A DNA stretch of 64,000 bases from Sphingopyxis sp. CCNWLW2 (GCF_037095755.1 NZ_JBAWKJ010000003.1:310001-374000), one strand, 5' to 3'; shown: positions 9,663-18,848, counted from the first letter of the stretch. Numbers and translations: made by a program. Notes: generated by a model not told the origin, from the letters alone.

Positions 9663-12335
9663 ATGAACAGCGTGGCTTCACACAAATTCTCGGCGCGGAC
9701 GCAGCTGTCGGTACTTCTTTTGGCCGGCACGATGCTCGCGACGCCGGTGATGGCGCAACAGGTTGCGCCGCCAGTCGTCCCGGCTCCGGCTCCCGAAGCG
9801 GCTCCAGCCGCGACGACGGTCAAGTCGATCACCGTCGTCGGCAACCAGCGGCTCGAGGCGCAGACGATCCTGTCGTATCTGCGCCTGCGCGTCGGCCAGC
9901 AATATGATCGCTCGATCCTCGATCAGGCGCTGAAGGATCTGGCCGCCACCGAATTGTTCAAGGATTTCCAGATCACCGACAATACCGGTGCGCTGACGAT
10001 CCAGGTCACCGAGAACCCGGTGATCAACCGCGTCATCCTCGAGGGCAACAAACGCCTGAAGGAAGACAAGATCCGCCCCGAGATCAAGCTCGCGCCGCGT
10101 CAGATCTTCACCCGCTCGAAAGTCCGCGCCGACGTGGCGCGCATCATCGAACTCTACAAGCGCCAGGGCCGCTTCGCCGCTACGGTCGAGCCCAAGATGG
10201 TATCGCTCGACCAGAACCGCGTCGACGTCGTCTTCGAAATCAACGAGGGGCCGAAATCGAAGGTCCGCCAGATCAACATCATCGGCAACGAGAAGTTCAG
10301 CGACGGCGATCTCAAGGACGAGATGGCGACGAAGCAGTCGAGCCTGATGACGATCCTGTCGTCGAATACCAGCTACGACCCCGATCGCCTGGCCTATGAC
10401 CAGCAGAAGCTGCGCCTTTTCTACCTGACCAACGGTTACGCCGATTTCCGCGTGATTTCGGCGGTGGCCGAGCTGACGAGCAACAAGCAGGACTTCATCA
10501 TCACCTATGTGGTCGAGGAAGGCGAGCGCTACAAGTTCGGCGACATCGACGTGAAGAGCGAAATCCGCGACTTCCAGCCCGAAATGCTGAAAAAGCTGCT
10601 GCCGATGCAGACCGGCGACTGGTATGACGCCAAGCAGGTCGAGGATACGGTCGAAAGCCTCAGCGAAACCGCGGGCCTGTTCGGTTACGCCTTTGCCGAC
10701 ATCAATCCCGAATTCCGCCGCGACCCCGAAACGCGGACGATGGCGATCACCTTCAACGTTGCGGAAAGCCCGCGTACGTACGTCGAGCGCATCGACGTCA
10801 ACGGCAACACGCTGACCCACGACAAGGTCGTGCGCCGCGAGTTCCGCCTGAACGAAGGCGATGCGTTCAACAGCTTCGGCGTCAAGCGCACCGAGAACCG
10901 CATCAACAGCCTGGGTTATTTCCAGGAAAACCTCGAAATCGAGCGCAAGGAAGGCAGCGCCCCCGACCGCATCATCCTCGAAACCAACGTCGAGGAAAAG
11001 CCGACCGGCGAACTGTCGCTGTCGGCCGGTTTCTCGTCGATCGAGAATTTCCTGCTCCAGGCGTCGATCCGCCAGCGCAACTTCCGCGGTCTCGGCCAGC
11101 AGCTCCAGGCGTCGGTCAACTATTCGAGCTATTCGAAGTCGATCGAACTCGGCTTTACCGAACCCTATCTGTTCGACCGCAACATTTCGGTGGGCGGCAG
11201 CATCTATCGCCGCGATTTGAACTCGTTCAATTTCATCAACAACGACCGCCGGACGACCTTCCAGCAGGTCACGACCGGTGTCCAGATCAACGCCGGCGTG
11301 CCGCTGACCGAATTCATGTCCTTCTTCGCGCGCTACAGTCTCAACTTCGACGATGTGACGCTCGACAAGGGGATCTATTATTTCGGCGACCAGTGCGACC
11401 CGCTCGTCGCCGGCCGTTATCTGTGCGACGCGATCGGTAACCGCACGACGTCGCTGCTCGGTTATACGCTCGCCTATGACGACCGCGACAACCGCCTGCG
11501 CCCGACGCGCGGCCAGTCGCTTTCGCTCAGCCAGGATTTCGCCGGCCTCGGCGGCAGCGTCAAATATGTCCGCACACGCCTGAACGGATCGAAGCACTTC
11601 AACCTCGGCAGCCGCTTCATCCTCAATCTCTCGGCCGAAGGCGGCTATATCTATCCGTTCGGCGGCCGTCCGACCCCGACCAGCGACAAGGTTCGCCTGA
11701 CCGACCGCTTCTTCCTTGGCGAACCGCAGATGCGCGGCTTCGACATTCGCGGCGTCGGCCCGCGCGTCATACGCTACGGCTCGGTCGACCTGACCGATCC
11801 GGCCAATCCCGTCCTCGACACCACGACCAACGATCGCGGACAGATCGACGACGCGCTCGGCGGCCGCGCTTATTATCAGGGCCGGATCGAACTCGATATT
11901 CCGCTCGGCACCGGCGCGAAGGAAATGGGACTTCGCCCGTCGATCTTTGTCGATGTGGGTTCGGTGTTCAGTGTGCGCAGGCCGCAGTTGACGACGCTCG
12001 AGGATTTTCGTGACACCCGTCCAGGTGTGCCCGGCGAAGGCCTGATCAAGTATCGCTGTCGCAAGGCATCGACCAGCGAGGATGTTTTCGCGACGCTGAC
12101 CCCGAATACGACCAATCAATATACGACGTGCGACACGGCCAATGGCTTCAGCGCCCTCCCGCCGTTCGAGGAACGCTTCTTCGGTGACACATGGATGCCG
12201 CGCGTGTCGATCGGTGCCGGGGTGAACTGGAACTCTCCCTTCGGTCCCTTCCGGATCGACTTCGCTTACGCCCTTCGCAAAGAAGAGGGTGATGATACCA
12301 AACGCTTCTCATTCAATGTAGGAACCCAATTCTGA
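9663..12335 (+). CDS. bamA: Outer membrane protein assembly factor BamA
   Basis: Core of the BAM complex that folds beta-barrel proteins into the outer membrane. 890 residues, longer than E. coli (810). A signal peptide spans residues 1-31 (cleavage after VMA). Five POTRA domains occupy about residues 50-440 (first: ITVVGNQRLEAQTILSYL), followed by a 16-strand Omp85 barrel with the RGF-type motif (MRGFDIRGVGP) and a C-terminal Phe (NVGTQF). Extra length is in barrel loops, two of which carry cysteine pairs (Cys578/Cys588 and Cys799/Cys823). The ATG at 9663 starts the signal peptide; the upstream extension is rejected. It overlaps skp by one base. Confidence 0.97.
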   Translation: MNSVASHKFSARTQLSVLLLAGTMLATPVMAQQVAPPVVPAPAPEAAPAATTVKSITVVGNQRLEAQTILSYLRLRVGQQYDRSILDQALKDLAATELFKDFQITDNTGALTIQVTENPVINRVILEGNKRLKEDKIRPEIKLAPRQIFTRSKVRADVARIIELYKRQGRFAATVEPKMVSLDQNRVDVVFEINEGPKSKVRQINIIGNEKFSDGDLKDEMATKQSSLMTILSSNTSYDPDRLAYDQQKLRLFYLTNGYADFRVISAVAELTSNKQDFIITYVVEEGERYKFGDIDVKSEIRDFQPEMLKKLLPMQTGDWYDAKQVEDTVESLSETAGLFGYAFADINPEFRRDPETRTMAITFNVAESPRTYVERIDVNGNTLTHDKVVRREFRLNEGDAFNSFGVKRTENRINSLGYFQENLEIERKEGSAPDRIILETNVEEKPTGELSLSAGFSSIENFLLQASIRQRNFRGLGQQLQASVNYSSYSKSIELGFTEPYLFDRNISVGGSIYRRDLNSFNFINNDRRTTFQQVTTGVQINAGVPLTEFMSFFARYSLNFDDVTLDKGIYYFGDQCDPLVAGRYLCDAIGNRTTSLLGYTLAYDDRDNRLRPTRGQSLSLSQDFAGLGGSVKYVRTRLNGSKHFNLGSRFILNLSAEGGYIYPFGGRPTPTSDKVRLTDRFFLGEPQMRGFDIRGVGPRVIRYGSVDLTDPANPVLDTTTNDRGQIDDALGGRAYYQGRIELDIPLGTGAKEMGLRPSIFVDVGSVFSVRRPQLTTLEDFRDTRPGVPGEGLIKYRCRKASTSEDVFATLTPNTTNQYTTCDTANGFSALPPFEERFFGDTWMPRVSIGAGVNWNSPFGPFRIDFAYALRKEEGDDTKRFSFNVGTQF

Positions 12336-13024
12336 TGAAGAAAATCCTTGCCGCCTCGGCGCTGGCGATTGCCACGCTGTCGGTTTCGCCCCTCCTGTCG
12401 GCTCCCGCCATTGCCCAGGCAAAGGGTGTCGGCGTCGCCGACGTCCGCGTCGCCGCTGCCCGCTCGAACGCCTTCCAGACCGCCTCGACGCAGATCGAAA
12501 CGACCTACAAGGCGCAGATCGACCAGCAGCAGTCGCGCGGCCAGACGCTGCAGGCCGAAATCAATGTCCTGATCGCGAAATATAACGAAGAAGCGAAGAA
12601 GACGCCGGTCAACCAGACTTCGCTGCAGGCTGCCGCCAAGGCCGTCCAGGACAAGCGCCAGGCCGCGCAGACCGAGCTTGGTCAGATCGGTGCGCCCGTC
12701 GACCTCGCGATCGCTTATGTCGAAGACCAGATCAGCGTTCGCATGAACGAAGCGATCAAGGCCGCGATGACCGCGAAAAAGGTCGACCTGCTCGTCAACC
12801 CCGAGGCGGTGATCGCGCGCGAAAACAATGTCGACATCACCGACGCGGTGGTTGCCGAACTCAACCGCATCCTGCCGAACGTGTCGATTGCGGTTCCTGC
12901 CGGTTACCAGCCGGGCCAGCTTGTCCAGCAGCGCAACCAGCAGCTGATGGATCAGGCGCGCGCCGCGCAGGGTACGCGTCCGGCGACCCCGGCTCCGACC
13001 GGCACCGCACCGACGACCCGCTAA
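12335..13024 (+). CDS. skp: OmpH/Skp-family periplasmic chaperone
   Basis: Holds unfolded outer-membrane proteins in the periplasm for delivery to BamA. 229 residues with a signal peptide (about 1-27, cleavage after AIA), then a helical coiled-coil arm region (about residues 50-160) rich in Gln, Ala and Lys, as in Skp tentacles. The C-terminal 40 residues are a Gln/Pro/Thr-rich tail not found in E. coli Skp. The TGATG overlap with bamA shows coupling. The gene normally next in proteobacteria, lpxD, is missing; fabZ follows after 5 bases. Confidence 0.9.
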   Translation: MKKILAASALAIATLSVSPLLSAPAIAQAKGVGVADVRVAAARSNAFQTASTQIETTYKAQIDQQQSRGQTLQAEINVLIAKYNEEAKKTPVNQTSLQAAAKAVQDKRQAAQTELGQIGAPVDLAIAYVEDQISVRMNEAIKAAMTAKKVDLLVNPEAVIARENNVDITDAVVAELNRILPNVSIAVPAGYQPGQLVQQRNQQLMDQARAAQGTRPATPAPTGTAPTTR

Positions 13025-13029
13025 GATCG

Positions 13030-13509
13030 ATGACGGACGGGGAAATTTCGGACGGCGCTTTGGGCCCGGTGGATATCCGCCGGATCCTGACGCTGCTGCC
13101 GCATCGTTATCCGATGCTGCTCGTCGACCGGGTGGAATCGATGGTGAAGGACACCTCGATCCACGCGGTCAAGGCAGTGACGATCAACGAGCCCTTTTTC
13201 CAAGGGCATTTTCCCGGCCGGCCGATCATGCCCGGCGTCCTTATCGTCGAGGCGCTGGCGCAGGCCGCCGGCATTCTCGCGATCGAATCGATGGGCCTCG
13301 CCGGCACGGGCAAGCTGGTTTATTTCATGGCGATCGACGGGGCGAAGTTCAGAAAGCCGGTCGAACCCGGCTGTCTGCTCGACCTGCACGCCACGATCAT
13401 TCAGGCCAAGCGCAGCGTTTGCCGTTTCGAAGGCAAGGCGATGCTGAATGGCGCGCTCGCTGCGGAATGCCAGTTCACCGCGATGATCGCCGATCCGCCG
13501 AGCGACTAA
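13030..13509 (+). CDS. fabZ: 3-hydroxyacyl-[acyl-carrier-protein] dehydratase
   Basis: Dehydrates 3-hydroxyacyl-ACP in fatty acid synthesis. 159 residues, hot-dog fold. Signature: [14 protein letters not shown] near residue 22 and the active-site segment [25 protein letters not shown], containing the catalytic His of QGHFP and the downstream Glu. It is the last gene of the envelope block; lpxA and lpxB, usual downstream partners, are absent. Confidence 0.97.
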   Translation: MTDGEISDGALGPVDIRRILTLLPHRYPMLLVDRVESMVKDTSIHAVKAVTINEPFFQGHFPGRPIMPGVLIVEALAQAAGILAIESMGLAGTGKLVYFMAIDGAKFRKPVEPGCLLDLHATIIQAKRSVCRFEGKAMLNGALAAECQFTAMIADPPSD

Positions 13510-13516
13510 GCAAGAC

Positions 13517-13543
13517 TTGCAAAATCCGGCTTTCGCCGTTAGG
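13517..13543 (+). promoter_or_regulatory. Putative rpmE promoter
   Basis: TTGCAA (13517-13522) and GTTAGG (13538-13543) with a 15-base spacer, like the pattern before rpsB. A GC-rich hairpin (13542-13563; GGGGCC ... GGCCCC) follows directly and would lie in the 5' leader of rpmE, or act as the fabZ terminator. Confidence 0.4.
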
Positions 13544-13623
13544 GGCCACCGCTTCGCGGCCCCGGACGGGGAAGCAACGACTCACGCGGCTGGTCGGAAA
13601 CCAGCGGCACAGGAGCTTGAGAC

Positions 13624-13851
13624 ATGAAAAACGACATTCACCCCGACTATCACATGATCACGGTCAAGATGACCGATGGCACCGAGTATCAGACGCGCTC
13701 GACCTGGGGCAAAGAGGGCGACGTGATGACGCTCGAAATCGACCCCACTGCGCACCCGGCCTGGACCGGCGGCACCGGACGCATGCTCGACGCTGCGGGT
13801 CAGGTCGCGAAGTTCAACAAGCGTTTCGGTGGTCTCACCCTCAAGCGCTAA
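13624..13851 (+). CDS. rpmE: 50S ribosomal protein L31
   Basis: Large-subunit protein at the central protuberance that bridges the subunits. 75 residues, beginning [20 protein letters not shown]. It lacks the paired cysteines of zinc-binding L31, so this is the zinc-independent form, normal for alphaproteobacteria. The start follows a GAGCTTGAGAC leader. Ends convergently with glpK. Confidence 0.97.
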   Translation: MKNDIHPDYHMITVKMTDGTEYQTRSTWGKEGDVMTLEIDPTAHPAWTGGTGRMLDAAGQVAKFNKRFGGLTLKR

Positions 13852-13859
13852 TGGCGCCC

Positions 13860-13879
13860 ACCTCCGCGAACGCGGGGGT
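13860..13879. terminator. Possible bidirectional hairpin between rpmE and glpK
   Basis: CCTCCG pairs with CGGGGG (one G-U pair) around a CGAACG loop in the 27-base gap between the convergent rpmE and glpK stops. It overlaps the glpK stop codon by one base. No T-run on either side. Confidence 0.35.
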
Positions 13880-15351
13880 CAGCCCAGAACCTTTGCAAGC
13901 GCGCTTTGCCAGCCGGCAAGGCGCGTTTTGCGTTTGTCGGCACCCAGTGCCGGCGTGAAGCGCGTCGCGGTGCCGCGCATCGCCTTCGCGGCGCTGGCGA
14001 GTTCGGGGTACAGTCCGGCTCCCGTTGCAGCGAGCATCGCGGCGCCGAGTGCGGTGCTTTCGACGAAATCGGGCCGCTCGACGGTGATGCCCAGCATGTC
14101 GGCAAGGTCCTGCGCCATCCAGTCGTTCGCGGCCATGCCGCCGTCGATCCGCACCTCGGCCCAGTCGACGCCGTCGGCGGCAAACGCCGATTTCAGGTCG
14201 TGCGCCTGATAGGCCTGCGCTTCGAGCGCCGCGCGCGCGACATGCGCCTTGCCCGTCGCAAAGCTCAGCCCCGACAGCGCCGCGAGCGCATCGGGACGCC
14301 AGTGCGGCGCGCCGAGCCCGGTGAGGGCGGGGACCAGATAGACGCCGCCATTGTCGGCCACCGAGCGCGCCAGCCCCTCGCTCTCGCCCGCATTGGCGAG
14401 CAGGCCCAGCCCGTCGCGCAGCCATTTGATCAGGCTGCCCGCGACGAACACCGATCCTTCGAGCGCATAGGAGCGGACGTCGCCTTCCTGCACCAGCACC
14501 GTCGCGAGCAGACGGTTCGCCGATTGCGGCCGCACTGTCCCGCTCGCCGACAGGATGAAGGCGCCGGTGCCGAAGGTCGCCTTGGTCTGCCCCGGCGACA
14601 GGCACGCCTGGCCGATCGTCGCCGCCTGCTGGTCGCCCGCCATCCCGCAGATCGGGATCGCGCCGCCGAACAGCGCCGGATCGGTTGTTCCGACGCGCGT
14701 CGTGCAGCCGGTGATTTCGGGGAGCAGGTTCATCGGCACGCCGAGCAGGTCGCACAGTTCGCCATCCCAGCCGCCCTGGCCGTTGATGTCCATCAGCAAG
14801 GTGCGCGACGCATTGCTCGCATCGGTGACATGGACGCCGCCGGTCAGGCGATAGATCAGATAGGATTCGACCGTCCCGACCGCGAGCCGGTCGCCGGCTT
14901 CGTTGAGCGGCGGCCAGTGCTTCAGCGCCCAGCCGATCTTGGTGCCTGAGAAATAAGGATCGAGCAGCAGCCCGCTTTTCGCCTGCGCCAGTTCTTCATG
15001 GCCCGCATCTTTCAGCGCCGCGCAATCGGCGGCCGAGCGCCGGTCCTGCCACACGATCGCGCGCGCGAGCGGTTCGCCCGTCGTGCGGTCCCAGAACACC
15101 ACCGTCTCGCGCTGGTTGGTGATCCCGATCGCGGCGACATGATCGGCGCCGCCGGCCTGCGCGATCATCTCGCGCGTGCAGGCGAGGGTGGCTTCCCAGA
15201 TTTCGGCGGCGTCATGCTCGACCAGCCCGGGGCCGGGATAATGCTGCCGGATCTCGCGCTGCGCGCTGCCGAGCGGGGTGCCGTCGGCGCCGAAAAGCAT
15301 CGTGCGCGTCGACGTCGTGCCCTCGTCGATGACGATGATTTTCTCGGCCAT
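13879..15351 (-). CDS. glpK: Glycerol kinase
   Basis: Phosphorylates glycerol to glycerol 3-phosphate with ATP; FGGY-kinase family, cytoplasmic. 490 residues, close to E. coli (502). N-terminal phosphate-binding segment VIDEGTTSTRTMLF at residues 7-20; further landmarks include WQDRRSA, SGTKIGWAL, GMAGDQQAA, ATFGTGAFIL and DGGMAANDWM. The ATG at 15351 gives MAEKIIVI. An in-frame upstream ATG at 15393 would add residues encoded by a dispersed palindromic repeat and is rejected. No glpF or glpD is adjacent. Confidence 0.96.
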   Translation of the reverse strand: MAEKIIVIDEGTTSTRTMLFGADGTPLGSAQREIRQHYPGPGLVEHDAAEIWEATLACTREMIAQAGGADHVAAIGITNQRETVVFWDRTTGEPLARAIVWQDRRSAADCAALKDAGHEELAQAKSGLLLDPYFSGTKIGWALKHWPPLNEAGDRLAVGTVESYLIYRLTGGVHVTDASNASRTLLMDINGQGGWDGELCDLLGVPMNLLPEITGCTTRVGTTDPALFGGAIPICGMAGDQQAATIGQACLSPGQTKATFGTGAFILSASGTVRPQSANRLLATVLVQEGDVRSYALEGSVFVAGSLIKWLRDGLGLLANAGESEGLARSVADNGGVYLVPALTGLGAPHWRPDALAALSGLSFATGKAHVARAALEAQAYQAHDLKSAFAADGVDWAEVRIDGGMAANDWMAQDLADMLGITVERPDFVESTALGAAMLAATGAGLYPELASAAKAMRGTATRFTPALGADKRKTRLAGWQSALAKVLG

Positions 15352-15376
15352 TATGAACCCCCAAAACCGTTGGTGC

Positions 15377-15445
15377 TGAGCTTGCCGAAGCACCGCCCAT
15401 TTCTTCTGCTACCAATGAAGAAAGAACGGCCCTCCGACAAGCTCA
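15377..15445. repeat. Dispersed palindromic repeat (degenerate copy)
   Basis: Arms 15377-15390 and 15432-15445 are inverted copies matching at 12 of 14 positions (TGAGCTTGCCGAAG versus TGAGCTTGTCGGAG). It looks like a decayed copy of the intergenic element with core GAGCTTGTCGAAG that is common in sphingomonad genomes. It lies in the 368-base glpK/helicase gap; the rest of that gap holds the inverted repeat at 15670 and nothing else I can identify. Confidence 0.55.
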
Positions 15446-15669
15446 GGGCAAACGGGAAGCGAAAGCGTCGCTTTGTCACGCAATAATCTTGCAATCCGGC
15501 GCAACCCATGCCATATGATGGTGCAGCGCAGCATGGCGGGACCACCCGCCGCAACCACCGGCAGCGTGATTTTCCCGCCCGAAACAGGCGCGGGACGAGC
15601 CGGACCAGCGCTTTGTCCCCAGAGGCACCCTTTCACGCGGGTCGTTTCGAACCCGCGGCCGTGCGCCGT

Positions 15670-15686
15670 CCGTTCGAACCGAACGG
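15670..15686. promoter_or_regulatory. Perfect 7-bp inverted repeat before the RNA helicase gene
   Basis: CCGTTCG-AAC-CGAACGG, 34 bases before the helicase ATG. In RNA it is a stable triloop hairpin; in DNA it could be an operator. RNA helicase genes often have regulated 5' leaders, but function here is unproven. Confidence 0.35.
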
Positions 15687-15719
15687 ATGCGCCTGCGCGT
15701 CGCCCTATGTGAGTATTTT

Positions 15720-17102
15720 ATGACGACTTTTAACGACTTTGGCCTGCACGCCGACATCAATCGCGCGCTTGCCGCCAAGGATTATACCCAGCCGACCCCG
15801 ATCCAGACGCAGGCGATCCCGCCGCTGATGAAGGGCCGCGACCTGTGCGGCATTGCGCAGACGGGCACCGGCAAGACCGCCGGTTTCTCGCTGCCGTCGA
15901 TCCATCACCTTTTGACCTATCCGCATCGCGCCAATCCGCGGAGCTGCCGCATGCTCGTCCTCGCGCCGACGCGCGAACTCGCCGCGCAGATCGCGCAGAG
16001 CTGCCGCGACTATGGCCGTTTCACCAAGCTCAGCGTCACGACCGTTTTCGGCGGCGTTCCGATCAACAAGCAGATCCGCGAGCTTTCGGGCGGCGTCGAC
16101 ATCCTCGTCGCGACCCCGGGCCGCCTGCTTGACCTGATCGACCAGCGCGCGCTGCGCCTCGACGACGTCGAAATCTTCGTCCTCGACGAAGCCGACCAGA
16201 TGATGGACATGGGCTTCATCCACTCGCTGCGCCGCATCGCCAAGCTGCTGCCGTCGCGCCGCCAGAACCTCTTCTTCTCGGCGACGATGCCGAAGGAAAT
16301 CGCGCACCTCGCCGAACAGTTCCTCGAGGATCCGGTGACCGTGTCGGTCACCCCGGCGGCGACCACGGTCGAAAAGATCAGCCAATATTCGACCTTCGTC
16401 GAACAGAAGGAAAAGCAGGCGCTGCTGCACTCGGTCATCGCCAGCGAGGATATCGACCGCGCACTGATCTTCACCCGCACCAAGCATGGCGCCGACCGCG
16501 TCGTGCGCCACCTCGCGGGCGCGGGCATCAAGGCGATGGCGATCCATGGCAACAAGAGCCAGTCGCAGCGCACCCACGCGCTGCAGGCGTTCCGCTCGGG
16601 CGAAATCAAGCTGCTCGTCGCGACCGACATCGCCGCACGCGGCATCGACGTGTCGGGCGTCAGCCATGTGATCAACTTCGAGATTCCGAACGTTCCCGAA
16701 CAATATGTCCACCGCATCGGCCGCACCGCGCGTGCCGGCGCCGAGGGCAAGGCGATCAGCTTCATCGCGCCCGATGAGCGCCCGTACATGCGCGATATCG
16801 AGCGCGTGACGCGGAGCAAGTCCGAGCCGATGCCGCTGCCGGAGAATTTCAACGAGCTGGTGCGCAACCTGCCAAAGCCGGCACAGCCGCCGCGCGACAC
16901 CGGCAGCCAGGGCCGCAACCCGCAGCGCCAGCGCGACGACGCGCTGCGCGGCCGTGACGGCAACAAGCCGCGCGGCGATCGCGGGCCGCGCCGTGACGGC
17001 GCTCCTGCCGGCGAAGGCGCGGAAGGCCAGCGCAAGCGCCGTTTCCGCCCGCGCAACAAGAGCGTCGGCGCGCACAAGGGTGCGGTCAAGCGCGTCGGTT
17101 GA
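15720..17102 (+). CDS. DEAD-box ATP-dependent RNA helicase (RhlE-like)
   Basis: Unwinds RNA duplexes; RhlE/DeaD-like enzymes act in ribosome assembly, mRNA decay and cold adaptation. 460 residues. In order: Q motif (YTQPTPIQTQAIP, from residue 20), Walker A AQTGTGKT, PTRELA, GGVPINKQ, motif II DEAD in VLDEADQMMDMGF, motif III SAT, and motifs V/VI (ATDIAARGIDV, HRIGRTAR). The C-terminal 80 residues are a low-complexity Arg/Gly/Asp-rich basic tail, likely an RNA-binding extension. ATG at 15720 chosen because it precedes the typical short N-terminus TTFNDFGL. Transcribed alone. Confidence 0.93.
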   Translation: MTTFNDFGLHADINRALAAKDYTQPTPIQTQAIPPLMKGRDLCGIAQTGTGKTAGFSLPSIHHLLTYPHRANPRSCRMLVLAPTRELAAQIAQSCRDYGRFTKLSVTTVFGGVPINKQIRELSGGVDILVATPGRLLDLIDQRALRLDDVEIFVLDEADQMMDMGFIHSLRRIAKLLPSRRQNLFFSATMPKEIAHLAEQFLEDPVTVSVTPAATTVEKISQYSTFVEQKEKQALLHSVIASEDIDRALIFTRTKHGADRVVRHLAGAGIKAMAIHGNKSQSQRTHALQAFRSGEIKLLVATDIAARGIDVSGVSHVINFEIPNVPEQYVHRIGRTARAGAEGKAISFIAPDERPYMRDIERVTRSKSEPMPLPENFNELVRNLPKPAQPPRDTGSQGRNPQRQRDDALRGRDGNKPRGDRGPRRDGAPAGEGAEGQRKRRFRPRNKSVGAHKGAVKRVG

Positions 17103-17160
17103 CGCGCGCTACCCGTCCGCTAGACCCTTCGCCCACAAGATATGGGCGAAGGGGTAGCGG

Positions 17161-18828
17161 ATGACGAACGGTGACGGCGCGACGGCACTCGAAACCCGGC
17201 AGAGCGAACGCAAGGTCATCCTGGCATCGTCGCTCGGCACGGTGTTCGAATGGTATGATTTCTACCTCTACGGCCTGCTCGCGACGATCATCTCGGCGCA
17301 ATTCTTCTCGGGCGTCAACGAAACCACCGGCTTCATCTTCGCGCTTGGCGCCTTTGCCGCGGGCTTTGCCGTAAGGCCGTTTGGCGCGCTCGTCTTCGGG
17401 CGCATCGGCGACCTTGTCGGGCGCAAGAACACATTCCTCGTCACCATGGGACTGATGGGCGCCTCGACCTTCCTCGTCGGCGTGCTCCCCAGCTATGCGT
17501 CGATCGGCGTCGCGGCGCCGATCCTGCTCGTGCTGCTCCGCCTCGTCCAGGGGCTCGCGCTCGGCGGCGAATATGGCGGCGCCGCCACTTACGTCGCCGA
17601 ACATGCCCCCGACGGCAAACGCGGCCTGTTCACCAGCTTTATCCAGACCACCGCGACGCTCGGCCTGTTCGCGGCGCTCGGCGTCGTCATCGTCATCCGC
17701 TCGGCGATGGGCGAGGCGGCCTTCGCCGACTGGGGCTGGCGCATTCCCTTCCTGATCTCGGTAATCCTGCTCGGCGTGTCGCTGTGGATTCGCCTGCAAC
17801 TCGAGGAAAGCCCGGTCTTCAAGCAGATGAAGGAGGAGGGCACGACCTCGAAGGCGCCGCTCACCGAAGCCTTCGGCCGCTGGGAGAATCTCAAATGGGT
17901 GATCGTCGCGCTGTTCGGCGCGGTCGCGGGGCAGGCGGTCGTCTGGTATTCGGGGCAATTTTACGCGCTCTTCTTCCTCGAAAAGACACTGAAGGTCGAC
18001 GGCGCGACCGCGAACATATTGATCGCCATCGCGCTCGCGCTCGGCACCCCCTTCTTCATCTTCTTCGGCTGGCTCAGCGACAAGGTCGGGCGCAAGCCGA
18101 TCATCCTCGCGGGCTGCGCGCTCGCCGCGATCACCTATTTCCCGGCGTTCCAGATGCTCACCAGCGCGGCCAATCCGGCGATGGCCAAGGCACAGCAGAA
18201 CGCCGCCGTGATCATGGCGGCCGATCCCGGGTCCTGCTCGTTCCAGTTCGATCCGATCGGAGGCAACAAGTTCGAAGGCAGCGGCTGCGACATCATCAAG
18301 TCGACGCTGGCAAAGGCGGGTGCGAGCTACACGTCTTTCACGCGCGAACGCATGACGGGCGAACCCGCGCGCGTGCGCATCGGCTCGCGCGTCCTCGCCG
18401 CGCCCGATCCCTGGCGTATCGCCGAAGAGGACCGCGCCGGCGCGATCGCTACCTTCCGTTCGGACCTCGAACGCGCGCTGGCGGACGCCGGCTATCCGGC
18501 AAAGGCCGATCCGGCGGCGATCAACAAGCCGCTTGTCGTCGCGATCCTCTTCTACCTCGTGCTGCTCGTGACGATGGTCTACGGTCCGATCGCGGCGCTG
18601 CTCGTCGAACTCTTCCCCAGCCGCATTCGCTACACGGCAATGTCGCTGCCCTATCATATCGGCAACGGCTGGTTCGGCGGTTTCCTGCCGACGACGGCGT
18701 TCGCGATGGTCGCGGCGACGGGCAATATCTATTACGGCCTCTGGTATCCCGTGATCGTCGCGGTGATCACGTTGGTCATCGGGTTGCTGTTCCTGCCCGA
18801 AACCTTCCGGCGCAAGATTCACGAATAG
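17161..18828 (+). CDS. MHS-family MFS transporter with large periplasmic insertion
   Basis: Major facilitator of the metabolite:H+ symporter type (ProP/KgtP/ShiA relatives), likely a proton-coupled importer of an organic acid or osmolyte; substrate not predictable. 555 residues versus about 430-450 usual. The start region SSLGTVFEWYDFYLYG and RPFGALVFGRIGDLVGRK are classical MHS motifs, and SDKVGRKP is the second-half repeat. About 120 residues (roughly 338-459) are inserted between predicted helices 8 and 9, hydrophilic, with a cysteine pair (CSFQF and GSGCD). It follows the helicase after 58 bases and is probably independent. Confidence 0.88.
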   Translation: MTNGDGATALETRQSERKVILASSLGTVFEWYDFYLYGLLATIISAQFFSGVNETTGFIFALGAFAAGFAVRPFGALVFGRIGDLVGRKNTFLVTMGLMGASTFLVGVLPSYASIGVAAPILLVLLRLVQGLALGGEYGGAATYVAEHAPDGKRGLFTSFIQTTATLGLFAALGVVIVIRSAMGEAAFADWGWRIPFLISVILLGVSLWIRLQLEESPVFKQMKEEGTTSKAPLTEAFGRWENLKWVIVALFGAVAGQAVVWYSGQFYALFFLEKTLKVDGATANILIAIALALGTPFFIFFGWLSDKVGRKPIILAGCALAAITYFPAFQMLTSAANPAMAKAQQNAAVIMAADPGSCSFQFDPIGGNKFEGSGCDIIKSTLAKAGASYTSFTRERMTGEPARVRIGSRVLAAPDPWRIAEEDRAGAIATFRSDLERALADAGYPAKADPAAINKPLVVAILFYLVLLVTMVYGPIAALLVELFPSRIRYTAMSLPYHIGNGWFGGFLPTTAFAMVAATGNIYYGLWYPVIVAVITLVIGLLFLPETFRRKIHE

Positions 18829-18848
18829 GTTAGGCGGCAGGCTGCGCA

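Noticed and set aside
9678..12119. An 813-codon open frame on the minus strand, antisense to bamA
   Set aside because: Long antisense frames arise from the codon bias of GC-rich genes; no recognisable domain, low-complexity composition, and bamA on the other strand is certain.
15352..15393. N-terminal extension of glpK from an ATG at 15393
   Set aside because: The added residues are encoded by the palindromic repeat; the family start is at 15351.
15473..15723. Short open frames in the gap before the RNA helicase gene
   Set aside because: No ribosome site, no conservation that I recognise; composition is that of random GC-rich sequence.
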